From: Treponema sp. UBA1226
Lineage (GTDB): Bacteria > Spirochaetota > Spirochaetia > Treponematales > Treponemataceae
Reading direction: 5' to 3'
NCBI GenBank assembly: GCA_002309195.1
Contig: DBWY01000004.1
Span: 171,819-229,992 of the forward strand
DNA: 58,174 bases
Below the pieces are notes generated by a model. The model saw nothing but the letters and a program-made list of their open reading frames with translations, had not been told where the DNA came from and ran no database searches. Below, in pieces: positions 42,897 through 51,265 of this stretch (positions are counted from its first letter, which is position 1; every line of letters begins with the position of its first letter). The position numbers were made by a program, and so were the translations under genes.

Positions 42897-43964
42897 TTAT
42901 TTTTTAACACGTTTTTTTAATCTCAAAAGATCGCGAAGGAAATCTTCTGGTTCAATTTCGCAATTTAAAATTTTATAAAGTCCGTCGCAGATTACAAGTT
43001 TTAATCCGAGACGTTCAGAAATTTCATATACGTATTTGCATGCGATTGCGCCTTCCGGTAAATATCCGACTTCGTTTACGCGTGCAATAAGATCATCAAG
43101 GTTTTTAAATTTAGAAAGAATATTTTTATTTATAATGTCCTGACCAAAGCGACGGTTTCTTCCGTATTTACTTTTACATGTAACATCAAGGTCACCAACG
43201 CCTGCAATCGAAGTAAATGTTTCTGCATGAGTTGCACCCATTGCAAAACCAAGCTGCTGAATCTCGTTTAATCCTGCAGCAAGAAGAAGGCTTTCTGAGT
43301 TATCACCGAACGTATCCGAGTTCTGCGAAATTGCATCACAGATTCCGTATACAATTGCAATAACATTCTTAACGGCTGCACAAACCTGTACACCGACAAC
43401 ATCAAGACTTGAATATGCAACGATTCCAGGAACCCTCATCAGCTCGCGGAATATAATTGTGTTCTTTGGATTTTCAGAAGCGGCAATAAGACCTGTAAGT
43501 TTTCCCATTGCAACTTCTTCTGCATGACTCGGTCCCGAAATATAAACTGTGTTTCCTTTGTAAATTCCGGGTAGTACATTTTCAATTGTTTCAAGACAAA
43601 GCTTTGCACCTTTTTTAGTCGGAACAAAACCTTTTGTCAAAACGCCTATAAAAGTATCACCGTCAGCGATATTAGGAATCGTAACAAGTTTTTTTACAGT
43701 CGAAGCAAGATAAAGTGAAGGGCTTGCTAAAATAAGAAAATCTTTTTTTGTCGCAACTTTTTCGATATCAGAAGAAGCAGTGATGTTTTCTGAAAGTTTA
43801 AAACCCGGAAGAAATTTTTTGTTCTCATGTTCATTATTGATTGAATCAACAACTTCGCTTTCGAGCGCCCAAAGTTCAACTTTATGTCCACCGCGTGCAA
43901 GTGCCTGAGCAAAACCTGTTCCCCATGCCCCTGCTCCGATTACTCCGACAGTCTTAGAATTCAT
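42897..43964 (-). CDS. gpsA: Glycerol-3-phosphate dehydrogenase [NAD(P)+]
   Basis: GpsA reduces dihydroxyacetone phosphate to sn-glycerol-3-phosphate, the backbone of membrane phospholipids. The 355-residue product has the Rossmann motif VGVIGAGAWGTGFAQALARGG, IYKGNTVYISGPSHAEEVA, AAVKNVIAIVYGICDAI with the catalytic Lys, and FTSIAGVGDLDVTCKSKYGRNRRFG. GGAGGA precedes the ATG. It lies 32 bases after ndk. The C-terminal tail is somewhat basic (DLLRLKKRVKK). Confidence 0.95.
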   Translation of the reverse strand: MNSKTVGVIGAGAWGTGFAQALARGGHKVELWALESEVVDSINNEHENKKFLPGFKLSENITASSDIEKVATKKDFLILASPSLYLASTVKKLVTIPNIADGDTFIGVLTKGFVPTKKGAKLCLETIENVLPGIYKGNTVYISGPSHAEEVAMGKLTGLIAASENPKNTIIFRELMRVPGIVAYSSLDVVGVQVCAAVKNVIAIVYGICDAISQNSDTFGDNSESLLLAAGLNEIQQLGFAMGATHAETFTSIAGVGDLDVTCKSKYGRNRRFGQDIINKNILSKFKNLDDLIARVNEVGYLPEGAIACKYVYEISERLGLKLVICDGLYKILNCEIEPEDFLRDLLRLKKRVKK

Positions 43965-43996
43965 TGCAAATCCTCCAGCTCCTGATTAAAAAGGCT

Positions 43997-44443
43997 TTAC
44001 AGCCAGCAGGCAAGTGTATCTTCCCAGTCAATGATTTCTTCTTCTTTAAAGAAAAGATCTATCTCGCGCTTTGCACTTTCATCACTGTCAGATGCGTGGA
44101 TGATATTATGCTGTGTGTGAGAACAGAAGTCTCCACGGATAGTTCCCGGATGACTTTCTGCCGGGCTTGTAGCACCACAGAGCTTTCTTACGAGTGTAAT
44201 ACAGTCATCGCCCTGCCATACCATTGCAACGACAGGTCCAGAAGTAATGTAATCAACAAGAGAATCATAAAAAGGCTTGCCCTTATGCTCGATATAGTGC
44301 TTGCTTGCAAGTTCCCTTGAAATATTCATCATTTTTAAGCCTACTAACTTTAATCCTTTCTTTTCGAGGCGGCTTATTACCTCTCCCACCAGCCTGCGAT
44401 TCAAAACGCCAGGCTTTAACATACTAAAACATCTTGTTTCCAT
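43997..44443 (-). CDS. ndk: Nucleoside diphosphate kinase
   Basis: Ndk balances nucleoside triphosphate pools through a phospho-histidine intermediate. The 148-residue product has the family start METRCFSMLKPGVLNR, the SPAESHPGTIRGDF segment and the catalytic His116 in NIIHASDSDESAKREI. A strong promoter stands so close that the leader would be about three bases, and no ribosome site is seen. First gene of ndk-gpsA-ffh. Confidence 0.95.
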   Translation of the reverse strand: METRCFSMLKPGVLNRRLVGEVISRLEKKGLKLVGLKMMNISRELASKHYIEHKGKPFYDSLVDYITSGPVVAMVWQGDDCITLVRKLCGATSPAESHPGTIRGDFCSHTQHNIIHASDSDESAKREIDLFFKEEEIIDWEDTLACWL

Positions 44444-44452
44444 AATTGTTTA

Positions 44453-44481
44453 ATTATATAGAAATAATATCAGTATTTCAA
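44453..44481 (-). promoter_or_regulatory. Promoter of ndk-gpsA-ffh
   Basis: TTGAAA (44481-44476), 17 bases, TATAAT (44458-44453) on the minus strand. The -10 ends nine bases before the ndk ATG, giving a leader of about three bases. Confidence 0.7.
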
Positions 44482-44511
44482 CTACCCGTAGTATCTGCCA
44501 ACCGGCATAAC

Positions 44512-45384
44512 CTATTTTGTAAGTCTTTCTACCACTTCGTCAATAACACTGTCCGGAGTACTTGCACCTGCCGTTATGCCGACTGTATCAAGTAAATAAA
44601 ACTCGTCCGGGATTTCTGAGGCGTTTTCGATGTGAACTGCTTTTTTTACATAAGATGAAGCCTTCTGGTAGAGTCTTACCGTGTTTGCAGATTTTTTTCC
44701 GCCGACAACGATTATTCCCTTAACTTTTCCAGAAAGTTTTTCCAGTGCTTCCTGCCTTTGTTTTGTTGCAGGACATATTGTATTTATTATTACAAGCTGA
44801 ATTTTATCATCGCCCTTTTTCGCATCAAAAAACGTCTTAAAATATTCAGAAATTTTTGCAAATTCTACTTCGCTGAACGTTGTCTGACTTAAAAGCATGA
44901 CTTTTTCAAAAGTGTTTGTCTTTAAAACATCCTGAGCTTCGGACAGATTTTCTATGCAGTAAAAATCACTTTCGCAAAAGCCTTTTATTCCTTCTACTTC
45001 TGCATGTCCCTTATCGCCTGTAAGAAAAACAGTATAACCCTGTCTTGAAAATTCTCTTACACGGTTCTGGCTTACAGTTACGCGTGGACATGTCGCATCG
45101 ATTATGACAGTATTCTTATCTTCAAGAATCTTTTTTACCGAAGGTTTTACACCATGAGCCCTGATTATAACTACACTGTTTTCTTTAATATCATCGATTG
45201 AGTTTTCATCAATGATATTAAGGCCTTTTGATGCAAGATCATCAAGCGCATTCTGATTATGAATAAGCGGTCCAAGAGAATATACTTTTTTGTCCTTATA
45301 TTCTTTAAGGGCAACTTCTGCGCTTTCTACGGCGCGACGAACACCCATGCAGTAGCCTAATGTATCTGCCTTAATAACATTCAT
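44512..45384 (-). CDS. ispH: IspH, 4-hydroxy-3-methylbut-2-enyl diphosphate reductase
   Basis: IspH (LytB) catalyses the last step of the MEP isoprenoid pathway, giving IPP and DMAPP, through a [4Fe-4S] cluster. From the ATG at 45384 the 290-residue protein places the three cluster ligands at C12 (GYCMGVRRAV), C99 (DATCPRV) and C204 (NTICPAT). Substrate-binding residues are present: H42 (LIHN), H78 (RAHGV), H128 and E130 (GHAEVEG) and T169 (SQTTF). I chose 45384 over a frame start at 45480 because the protein family begins with this sequence. No ribosome site; a TAGAAT -10 ends seven bases upstream. Confidence 0.95.
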   Translation of the reverse strand: MNVIKADTLGYCMGVRRAVESAEVALKEYKDKKVYSLGPLIHNQNALDDLASKGLNIIDENSIDDIKENSVVIIRAHGVKPSVKKILEDKNTVIIDATCPRVTVSQNRVREFSRQGYTVFLTGDKGHAEVEGIKGFCESDFYCIENLSEAQDVLKTNTFEKVMLLSQTTFSEVEFAKISEYFKTFFDAKKGDDKIQLVIINTICPATKQRQEALEKLSGKVKGIIVVGGKKSANTVRLYQKASSYVKKAVHIENASEIPDEFYLLDTVGITAGASTPDSVIDEVVERLTK

Positions 45385-45391
45385 AGTAAAT

Positions 45392-45399
45392 ATTCTACA
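45392..45399 (-). promoter_or_regulatory. -10 element directly before ispH
   Basis: TGTAGAAT on the minus strand ends seven bases before the ispH ATG at 45384; TAGAAT matches five of six consensus positions. The predicted start is at or next to the ATG. The stretch 45400-45550 upstream contains imperfect copies of CTCCGC and AAGTGC but no gene. Confidence 0.45.
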
Positions 45400-45550
45400 T
45401 AAAAGTAAAAAAAATATACAGTCTTTTTTAGATGTAAAAATATAAAAAGTGCTCCCGTAGAAAAAATATAGGGCCCGCACGCTGCGCTCCGCTTAGAAGT
45501 GCTTCCCATATTTGTTTCTGCTCCGCACTTTATTTATATTTTCACTAATA

Positions 45551-45590
45551 AAAAAACCTGCGGATTTTTTACTTTCCCGCAGGCTTTTTT
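45551..45590 (-). terminator. Terminator of yajC-secD-secF
   Basis: CCTGCGG (45557-45563) and CCGCAGG (45577-45583) form a 7-bp GC-rich stem with a 13-base loop. On the minus strand it is followed by a T-run; the A-run and T-run on both sides make it bidirectional. It begins about 20 bases after the secF stop. Confidence 0.85.
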
Positions 45591-45610
45591 CCTAGAACTT
45601 TACAGATATC

Positions 45611-46534
45611 TTAGAAATCTGTTTTTGGTTCTGGTTTTGTAAATGCATGAAGGCCAAATTCTGGTTTCCAGTTTTTTCTTACAAACGAAATGAATCCGCT
45701 TGAAATAAATACAGATGAATAACATCCACTCAACAAACCGATGATTAAAGCCCATGCAAAGTCATGAATAGTTCCACTTGTAAATATATAAAGAGAAACT
45801 ACAGCAAACAATGTCGTTACAGTCGTGATGATAGAACGGCTTAATGTATCGCTTAATGACTGGTCAATAACTTCCTTAAAATTCTTAACTTCAAGTGTCT
45901 GAATGTTCTCCCTTACACGGTCAAGAATTACAACAGTATCGTTTATAGAATAACCGATAATTGTAAGAACTGCCGCAATCGAAGTTGTACTGAATTCAAC
46001 CTGGAAAATAGCAAGGAAAGAAAACATTATAAGTGAGTCGTGAATCAATGCAATGATTGCACCGAGAGCGAAGTCCCAGCGGAATCTTATCGAAGAATAA
46101 ATCCAGATACAAAGCATTGTTCCTACAAGAAGAAGAACAGACTGGAATGCAAGCGAATGAGAAAGCTGGTTTCCGATAAAGTCTGTCTTAAGAACTGTAA
46201 CAGAACCATCTGGATAAGCTTTTTCAAGAGCAGCATTGATTGTATCGATGATAGCTTCATTTGATTTGTCTTCACCAACTCTGATCTGATATGCAAGAGC
46301 TTCACCTGTTCCTACCATTTTTACTGCAACGCCAGAAACTCCAGAAAGAGCTGCGCGTACATCTTCAACAGAAGGATTAGAAGAAATCTTTACTTCTTCG
46401 ATATAACCAGGCTTAAAGTCAATTGAGAAATTAATTCCGCGTGTGCAGATATTAATGATTCCAACTACGATTACAACGAAACTTAAAATAGCAGCAGGAA
46501 CAAAAGCTTTACTAAATTGAATTCTCTTTTTCAT
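45611..46534 (-). CDS. secF: Protein translocase subunit SecF
   Basis: SecF pairs with SecD to pull exported proteins through SecYEG using the proton motive force. The 307-residue protein has six membrane segments, an N-terminal INFSIDFKPGYIEEVKIS region (a variant of the D-F-x-G-G motif, with GY for GG), the TM4-5 motif SIAAVLTIIGYSINDTVVILDRVRENI and SLSDTLSRSIITTVTTLFAVV. Its ATG overlaps the secD stop by one base (TAATG), with GGAGGA upstream inside secD, so the two are translationally coupled. Confidence 0.95.
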   Translation of the reverse strand: MKKRIQFSKAFVPAAILSFVVIVVGIINICTRGINFSIDFKPGYIEEVKISSNPSVEDVRAALSGVSGVAVKMVGTGEALAYQIRVGEDKSNEAIIDTINAALEKAYPDGSVTVLKTDFIGNQLSHSLAFQSVLLLVGTMLCIWIYSSIRFRWDFALGAIIALIHDSLIMFSFLAIFQVEFSTTSIAAVLTIIGYSINDTVVILDRVRENIQTLEVKNFKEVIDQSLSDTLSRSIITTVTTLFAVVSLYIFTSGTIHDFAWALIIGLLSGCYSSVFISSGFISFVRKNWKPEFGLHAFTKPEPKTDF

Positions 46535-48324
46535 TATTTTATCCTCCAGCTGATACTTACACTTTCGCGGTTAAATGTATCGGTATTAAAGTCAAACATA
46601 AGGCGTGATACAAAGAGTGCTGTAAATACAGAAGATGCAACACCGATTGCAAGGCTTACTGCGAATCCCTGAATTGAACCTGTTCCGAGGATAGAAAGGA
46701 ACAATGCTGCGATGAATGTAGTAATGTTAGAGTCCATGATTGCCCAGAGAGCACCGTCAAATCCTGCTTCGATAGCAGCTCTGCGGCTTTTTCCGTTTCT
46801 AAGTTCTTCTTTAATGCGTTCAAAAATAATTACGTTAGCATCAACGGCCATACCAATTGTTAAAACCATACCGGCAATACTTGGCAATGTTAATGTTAAG
46901 TTGAATGCAGAAAGAATTGAGAAAAGGAAGTAAAGGTTTAATACCTGTGCAACAACAGCATTAATTCCGGCTCCCTTATAATAAATGAGCATGAAGATCA
47001 TAATTAAAGCAAGACCGATAATAAGTGCATTTGTTCCCTGCTTGATAGAAATAGCACCAAGAGAAGCACCGATTACCTGCTGGCTTTCAATTTCAAGTGG
47101 TACATCAAGTGAAGCAGTTTCGAGTACTTTCTGAAGATTCTGAGCTTCTTCTGTTCCAAAACCATCAACACGAACGTTACCGCCTGTGATTGCCTGTCTG
47201 ATTACAGGAGCAGATTTTACTTTATTATCACTTACAATTGCAAGTTTTTTACCTACGTTCTTTCCTGTAAACTCACCAAAGATTTCTCCACCCTTAAAGT
47301 CGAGTGTAAGGTCAACACCAGTCTGTCCCATCTTGTCTGTAGAAATCATTACGTTTGTAATATGTTTACCGTCAAGTGCGATTTCTTTTTTTACAACAAC
47401 ATATCTATAGAACTGATCAAGACCATAATCATCTTTTATATACATTCCAAGAACTTCACAGTCATCAGGAATAATTGAAGGATCAATGAGTTTTTTGTTT
47501 GAATCAAATGTAGTATCAAGATGTGTTCCGTAATAATTGTAGAATGCAGTTGTTGCATCATCATCAACAAGTCTAAAGTTCAAAAGACCATTTCCCTGAA
47601 TGATTGCATCCATAGAAGTTGTCTGGCCTTCTCCAGGGATTTCGATATAGATTCTGTCTTCTCCCTGTCTGCGGATTACAGGTTCTGTTAAACCAAAGCG
47701 GTCAATACGGCTTGTAATTGTTTCGATTGCAGTATTGATTGCCTGTTCCTTAAAATACGGAACGTTTTCTGGCTTAAGATCTGCTCCCTTTGCTGCAACT
47801 GCTGCATCAAGATCTGCATGAATGATTACGTTTACACCACCGGCAAGGTCAAGACCAAGCTTTACAGAGTTAGTATAAGTATCTTTATTCTTTAAGATTT
47901 CCTTCTTGTATTTATCCTGGAACATTGTGATAAGACCAGAATGAATTGCATTTGCAGCTTCTTTTTTCTGTTCCGGAGTATCTGTGTTATATCCGAAACT
48001 AAAACCATTAAGCATAGCTGATAAAGTCATCTGTGAAGGAATTTCTTTACCGAACTTTTTATAGTTCTTTTTTGATTCTTTAACAAGCCATTCATATTCT
48101 GCAGGAACAGATGCAGACGGATTTGTCTTTACATCTGCTTCCAGTTTTTTTACTGATTCAACAGCTTTTTCAATAGAATAATCTCTGATTCTTTCCAGCG
48201 AACTTAAAGCAATCTGCTGTGCATCTTTTGGTGTACGGAAGTACCAGTTAATAGATGGCCACAGACAATATAAACAGATGCCTAAAACTGCAAGAACGAT
48301 AAGAAAACGATTTCGTTTACTCAT
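46534..48324 (-). CDS. secD: Protein translocase subunit SecD
   Basis: SecD, 596 residues: first membrane helix (FLIVLAVLGICLYCLWPSI), SVKLGLDLAGGVNVIIHADL, the periplasmic P1 domain with TITSRIDRFGLTEPVIRRQGEDRIYIEIPGE, a second periplasmic part, and five C-terminal helices with LPSIAGMVLTIGMAVDANVIIFERIKEEL. An insertion of about 100 residues near the N-terminus (ALSSLERIRDYSIEKAVESVKKLEADVK and following) separates the first helix from the DLAGG motif; spirochaetal SecD proteins are known to be longer here. GGAGC precedes the ATG. It lies 24 bases after yajC. Confidence 0.96.
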   Translation of the reverse strand: MSKRNRFLIVLAVLGICLYCLWPSINWYFRTPKDAQQIALSSLERIRDYSIEKAVESVKKLEADVKTNPSASVPAEYEWLVKESKKNYKKFGKEIPSQMTLSAMLNGFSFGYNTDTPEQKKEAANAIHSGLITMFQDKYKKEILKNKDTYTNSVKLGLDLAGGVNVIIHADLDAAVAAKGADLKPENVPYFKEQAINTAIETITSRIDRFGLTEPVIRRQGEDRIYIEIPGEGQTTSMDAIIQGNGLLNFRLVDDDATTAFYNYYGTHLDTTFDSNKKLIDPSIIPDDCEVLGMYIKDDYGLDQFYRYVVVKKEIALDGKHITNVMISTDKMGQTGVDLTLDFKGGEIFGEFTGKNVGKKLAIVSDNKVKSAPVIRQAITGGNVRVDGFGTEEAQNLQKVLETASLDVPLEIESQQVIGASLGAISIKQGTNALIIGLALIMIFMLIYYKGAGINAVVAQVLNLYFLFSILSAFNLTLTLPSIAGMVLTIGMAVDANVIIFERIKEELRNGKSRRAAIEAGFDGALWAIMDSNITTFIAALFLSILGTGSIQGFAVSLAIGVASSVFTALFVSRLMFDFNTDTFNRESVSISWRIK

Positions 48325-48348
48325 TTTTTATTGCTCCAAAATTTATTT

Positions 48349-48732
48349 TTATTCTTTATTTTTTTTAGCTTCGGCTTTTTCTTTTTTAGCTTTTTCTGCT
48401 TCGGCCTTAGCTTTTTCTTCTTCTTCGTTTACTACTTTTGCAATGGCAGATTTTGAAAATTCAATTTTTGCATTTTCATCTACTTTTACAATTACAGAAT
48501 TATCTTTAATTGAAGAAACAATTCCGTATATTCCACCATATGTTAAGATTTTGTCTCCCTTTTTGAGGGCTTCGAGCATTTTTTTTGCTTCATTTTCCTG
48601 TTTTTTCTGTGGTCTGAACAGTAAAAAATAGAAAATTGCGATCATTGCTACAACTGTAAGAGCAAGGTTACCCATAGAAGCGGCACCATTAGCTTCGGTT
48701 GCTGCAGTGTCCAGAAAACTATAAAACAACAT
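48349..48732 (-). CDS. yajC: Preprotein translocase subunit YajC
   Basis: A 127-residue single-span protein associated with SecDF. One membrane helix (MGNLALTVVAMIAIFYFLLF), then RPQKKQENEAKKMLEALKKGDKILTYGGIYGIVSSI, the YajC domain. The C-terminal tail is highly charged with Lys/Glu/Ala repeats (EEEEKAKAEAEKAKKEKAEAK), longer than usual. AGGAAGGA precedes the ATG. First gene of the operon. Confidence 0.95.
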   Translation of the reverse strand: MLFYSFLDTAATEANGAASMGNLALTVVAMIAIFYFLLFRPQKKQENEAKKMLEALKKGDKILTYGGIYGIVSSIKDNSVIVKVDENAKIEFSKSAIAKVVNEEEEKAKAEAEKAKKEKAEAKKNKE

Positions 48733-48772
48733 ATAATCCTTCCTGTTTTTTGATAAAAATATTAGTTTGAAT

Positions 48773-48802
48773 AGAATAACACAGATTTTGACTATTTGAC
48801 AA
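48773..48802 (-). promoter_or_regulatory. Candidate promoter of yajC-secD-secF
   Basis: TTGTCA (48802-48797), 18 bases, TATTCT (48778-48773) on the minus strand, with a leader of about 34 bases. The -35 overlaps the last codons of the upstream TPR gene. The -10 is moderate. Confidence 0.4.
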
Positions 48803-50591
48803 GAGCTTCAATTTCTGCGTTGAGTTTTATGTATTTTTCGTTGTTCGGATTGAGCGATACTACCTGTTTTAAGTAATACTGGGCCTTTTTATAGTCCTTT
48901 CTGTTGTAGTAAATCTGGTACATTCTGAACAAAGCCTCAGAATTACGCGGGTTTGCGATAAGGCTTGAGCGAAGGTCCGCAAGCTGGGCGTTTTCTGTTC
49001 CCTGCAGGAAGCTGCGTTCATAAAGAAGATAGCTTTTCATGGATGCCGACGGATTCGAAGAAAGCAGGTTGTTTATCATCCTTGAAGCAGCCGCCGTTCT
49101 TCCCGTCTTTCGCATTACATCTATATAAGTCTGGATTGCAAGCGGGTCAGTATTGTTTTTTTCGTATACAGACACGGCGTATTTCCACGCCTCTTCATTA
49201 TATTTTGCAGCAAGACAGATTTTTATATGAAGTAAGATTCCTTCCTGCGGAACATAAGGAAGTCCCATCATTCTTTTACTCATCGCATAAGCTTGAGAAT
49301 AATTTTCTTCTTTAAAGTAAGACTGTGCACTAACTCTTAGTGCTTTCTGGTTTGACGAATCTTCTGCTAAAATTACCGCAGCAAGTTCACCACCGTTTTT
49401 ACCGTTTATCTTTGCACCGGTTTCAGAAGCAAGCTCGGCCGCATAAAGAATTACATCGATATCAGACGGATAAAGTGTCAGAGCATGTTCAATCGTCGCA
49501 ACGGCAGCATTAAGATTTTTATTCCACTCTTTCTGAATCCTTGCGCGAAGAAGAAGGTATTCATTTTTATCCGGATAAGTTTTTGAATACACATCAAGAA
49601 GAGCAGAAGCTTTTAAATATTCTGCAGTCTCTACGAAAATCTTTGCACGAAACAGAATAAACTCAAGGTCAGAAGGATTCTGCTGCAGCACAAGAGAAGC
49701 ATACTGTTCTGCCTTCTGATAATCATTCATTAAAAATGCTGTCGTCGCGTAGAGTTTTAAAATCTTTACATCAGATGGAAACTGTATTACAAGTTTATCC
49801 AGGATAGCAGAAACCTGATCATACTTCTTTAATTTTATAAGGCAGTTTGCTTTTTCGAAAAGGATTTCAAATACAATTGCATTTGTTTCTGTAGCTTTGT
49901 CAAAACATGAAATCGCTTTTGCATACTCACCTTTTTTAACGTAAAGTTTACCAAGAAGATAATTACACAAAACCGAATCAGAATTTTTGGAAAGCGCCGC
50001 ATTAAGAGCGCGTTCTGCAGAATCGTAATAATCTGTCTTTACAGTTGAAGTACATAAAACAAGACACGGAATTACATAATCAAAAAATTCTTTTGCTTCA
50101 GGATTATATTCGTAAATTCCTGATTTTGCAGAATTAAGCATTCCGATATAATTATTTGTCTTTTTAACCTGCGGAACATTTTCCAGAGGTTTTTCCGACG
50201 GATATGCCATCGTCATAAAAGCTTGAGCAATATTATAAAGAGTAATTTCACTTTCTGAAAAATCAATCTGAGCTTTTTTAAATTTTAAAACTGCACGGCG
50301 CAATGCCTGCGGTGAACCGATTTTAATTTCCTTTATTACTTCGTCATCGGCAGAAGAAAAAAAAGAAACGTTTTTCTTTGGTTCAACTTTTATCGGAGTA
50401 GAATTTTCTAAATCAACAGGAGTTTCTTCTTTTTCTTCACCCGCATATGATGCCGTCATTTTTTTATCAGCACCTGCAACGGTTTCCTGTTTTGAACTCT
50501 GACATCCAGAAACAGAAAGCCCCGTAACAACCGCAGTGAGTAAAATAAAAATGTATTTATATAGACTTACGGTCTTATGACCTTTAAGCAT
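48792..50591 (-). CDS. TPR-repeat lipoprotein
   Basis: A 599-residue protein, function unknown. A lipoprotein signal peptide (YIFILLTAVVTGLSVSGC, Cys at residue 30) is followed by an acidic linker and about twelve tetratricopeptide-like repeats, for example GEYAKAISCFDKATETNAIV, NDYQKAEQYASLVLQQNPSD and KDYKKAQYYLKQVVSLNPNN near the C-terminus. It is probably anchored in a membrane facing the periplasm. Its ATG overlaps the stop of the upstream membrane-protein gene (TAATG), so the pair is coupled. This resembles assembly scaffolds such as BamD- or PilF-like TPR lipoproteins in layout only. Confidence 0.8.
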   Translation of the reverse strand: MLKGHKTVSLYKYIFILLTAVVTGLSVSGCQSSKQETVAGADKKMTASYAGEEKEETPVDLENSTPIKVEPKKNVSFFSSADDEVIKEIKIGSPQALRRAVLKFKKAQIDFSESEITLYNIAQAFMTMAYPSEKPLENVPQVKKTNNYIGMLNSAKSGIYEYNPEAKEFFDYVIPCLVLCTSTVKTDYYDSAERALNAALSKNSDSVLCNYLLGKLYVKKGEYAKAISCFDKATETNAIVFEILFEKANCLIKLKKYDQVSAILDKLVIQFPSDVKILKLYATTAFLMNDYQKAEQYASLVLQQNPSDLEFILFRAKIFVETAEYLKASALLDVYSKTYPDKNEYLLLRARIQKEWNKNLNAAVATIEHALTLYPSDIDVILYAAELASETGAKINGKNGGELAAVILAEDSSNQKALRVSAQSYFKEENYSQAYAMSKRMMGLPYVPQEGILLHIKICLAAKYNEEAWKYAVSVYEKNNTDPLAIQTYIDVMRKTGRTAAASRMINNLLSSNPSASMKSYLLYERSFLQGTENAQLADLRSSLIANPRNSEALFRMYQIYYNRKDYKKAQYYLKQVVSLNPNNEKYIKLNAEIEALVK

Positions 50592-51181
50592 TAATCTTCT
50601 CCGTCTTCCTGTTCATCCTGGTCATCAGAATCCTGAATAAATGATTCTTCATATTTCTGACTATATAAATAGTAAACAATTAAAAACAGTCCTCCTGCAA
50701 TTAAAATTGCAGGCCATACAAATGCAATGAATCTTCTGAAAGAAACTTTTATTATATGGAATGAAAAAAGAGAGAATACTGTTCCAAGAAAAACAAGTAC
50801 GATTGCAGGAATAAGATAAACGGTTCTTATTTTTTTAAATCTAAGATAACCGCTCGGAATCAATGTAATTCCAAAAACAATCATAAAAAGAGGCCAGATT
50901 TTTGACATATGCACCGGAATAAGTTTTGTAGTAAAAATTTCTGCCGCAACAGAATAAATGAATAAATTCATTCCGCTGTATAAAAGCACGGGTTTTAAAA
51001 GAACTAAAGACGCATAAGTCAAAAAAGCTGCAAGACACATGAGAACAAAGAAAAATATAAAAAGGAATCCTTCTGTATTTTTTGCAGGAAGTATAAGAAT
51101 CAGAGATAATCCTATCAAAATACACATAAATCCTATCGCAAGCGTTGTCCTGAAAAACTTAACTTTACTCTTCTCTGCCAT
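50591..51181 (-). CDS. Membrane protein with about six helices, unknown
   Basis: A 196-residue protein with paired hydrophobic segments (TTLAIGFMCILIGLSLILIL, FLFIFFFVLMCLAAFLTY, LLYSGMNLFIYSVAAEIF, IWPLFMIVFGITLIPSGYL, YLIPAIVLVFLGTVFSLF and FIAFVWPAILIAGGLFLIVYYLY) and a very acidic tail (DSDDQDEQEDGED). The IWPLFMIVFGITLIPSG and FVWPAILIAGGLFL segments resemble the repeated W-P-x-x-[LI]-[ILV]-x-x-G unit of LiaI/DUF5668-type membrane domains. The ATG at 51181 has AGGTGGAA upstream; an earlier GTG is unlikely. Coupled with the TPR lipoprotein gene. Confidence 0.7.
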   Translation of the reverse strand: MAEKSKVKFFRTTLAIGFMCILIGLSLILILPAKNTEGFLFIFFFVLMCLAAFLTYASLVLLKPVLLYSGMNLFIYSVAAEIFTTKLIPVHMSKIWPLFMIVFGITLIPSGYLRFKKIRTVYLIPAIVLVFLGTVFSLFSFHIIKVSFRRFIAFVWPAILIAGGLFLIVYYLYSQKYEESFIQDSDDQDEQEDGED

Positions 51182-51252
51182 CTGTTCCACCTGTTCTATC
51201 TAGCATACTACAAAAAGTGCAATCTTGCCAATAACAAAAGCATATGATAAAG

Positions 51253-51258
51253 TAAAAT
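51253..51258 (+). promoter_or_regulatory. -10 element directly before the 51266 gene
   Basis: TAAAAT ends seven bases before the ATG at 51266. It nearly touches the alternative ATG at 51260, so if this promoter is used the later ATG must be the start. No ribosome site is present. Confidence 0.4.
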
Positions 51259-51265
51259 TATGATT

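Noticed and set aside
45420..45550. A short RNA gene or repeat upstream of ispH
   Set aside because: Imperfect repeats of CTCCGC and AAGTGC are visible but no consistent fold, promoter or terminator for a separate RNA.
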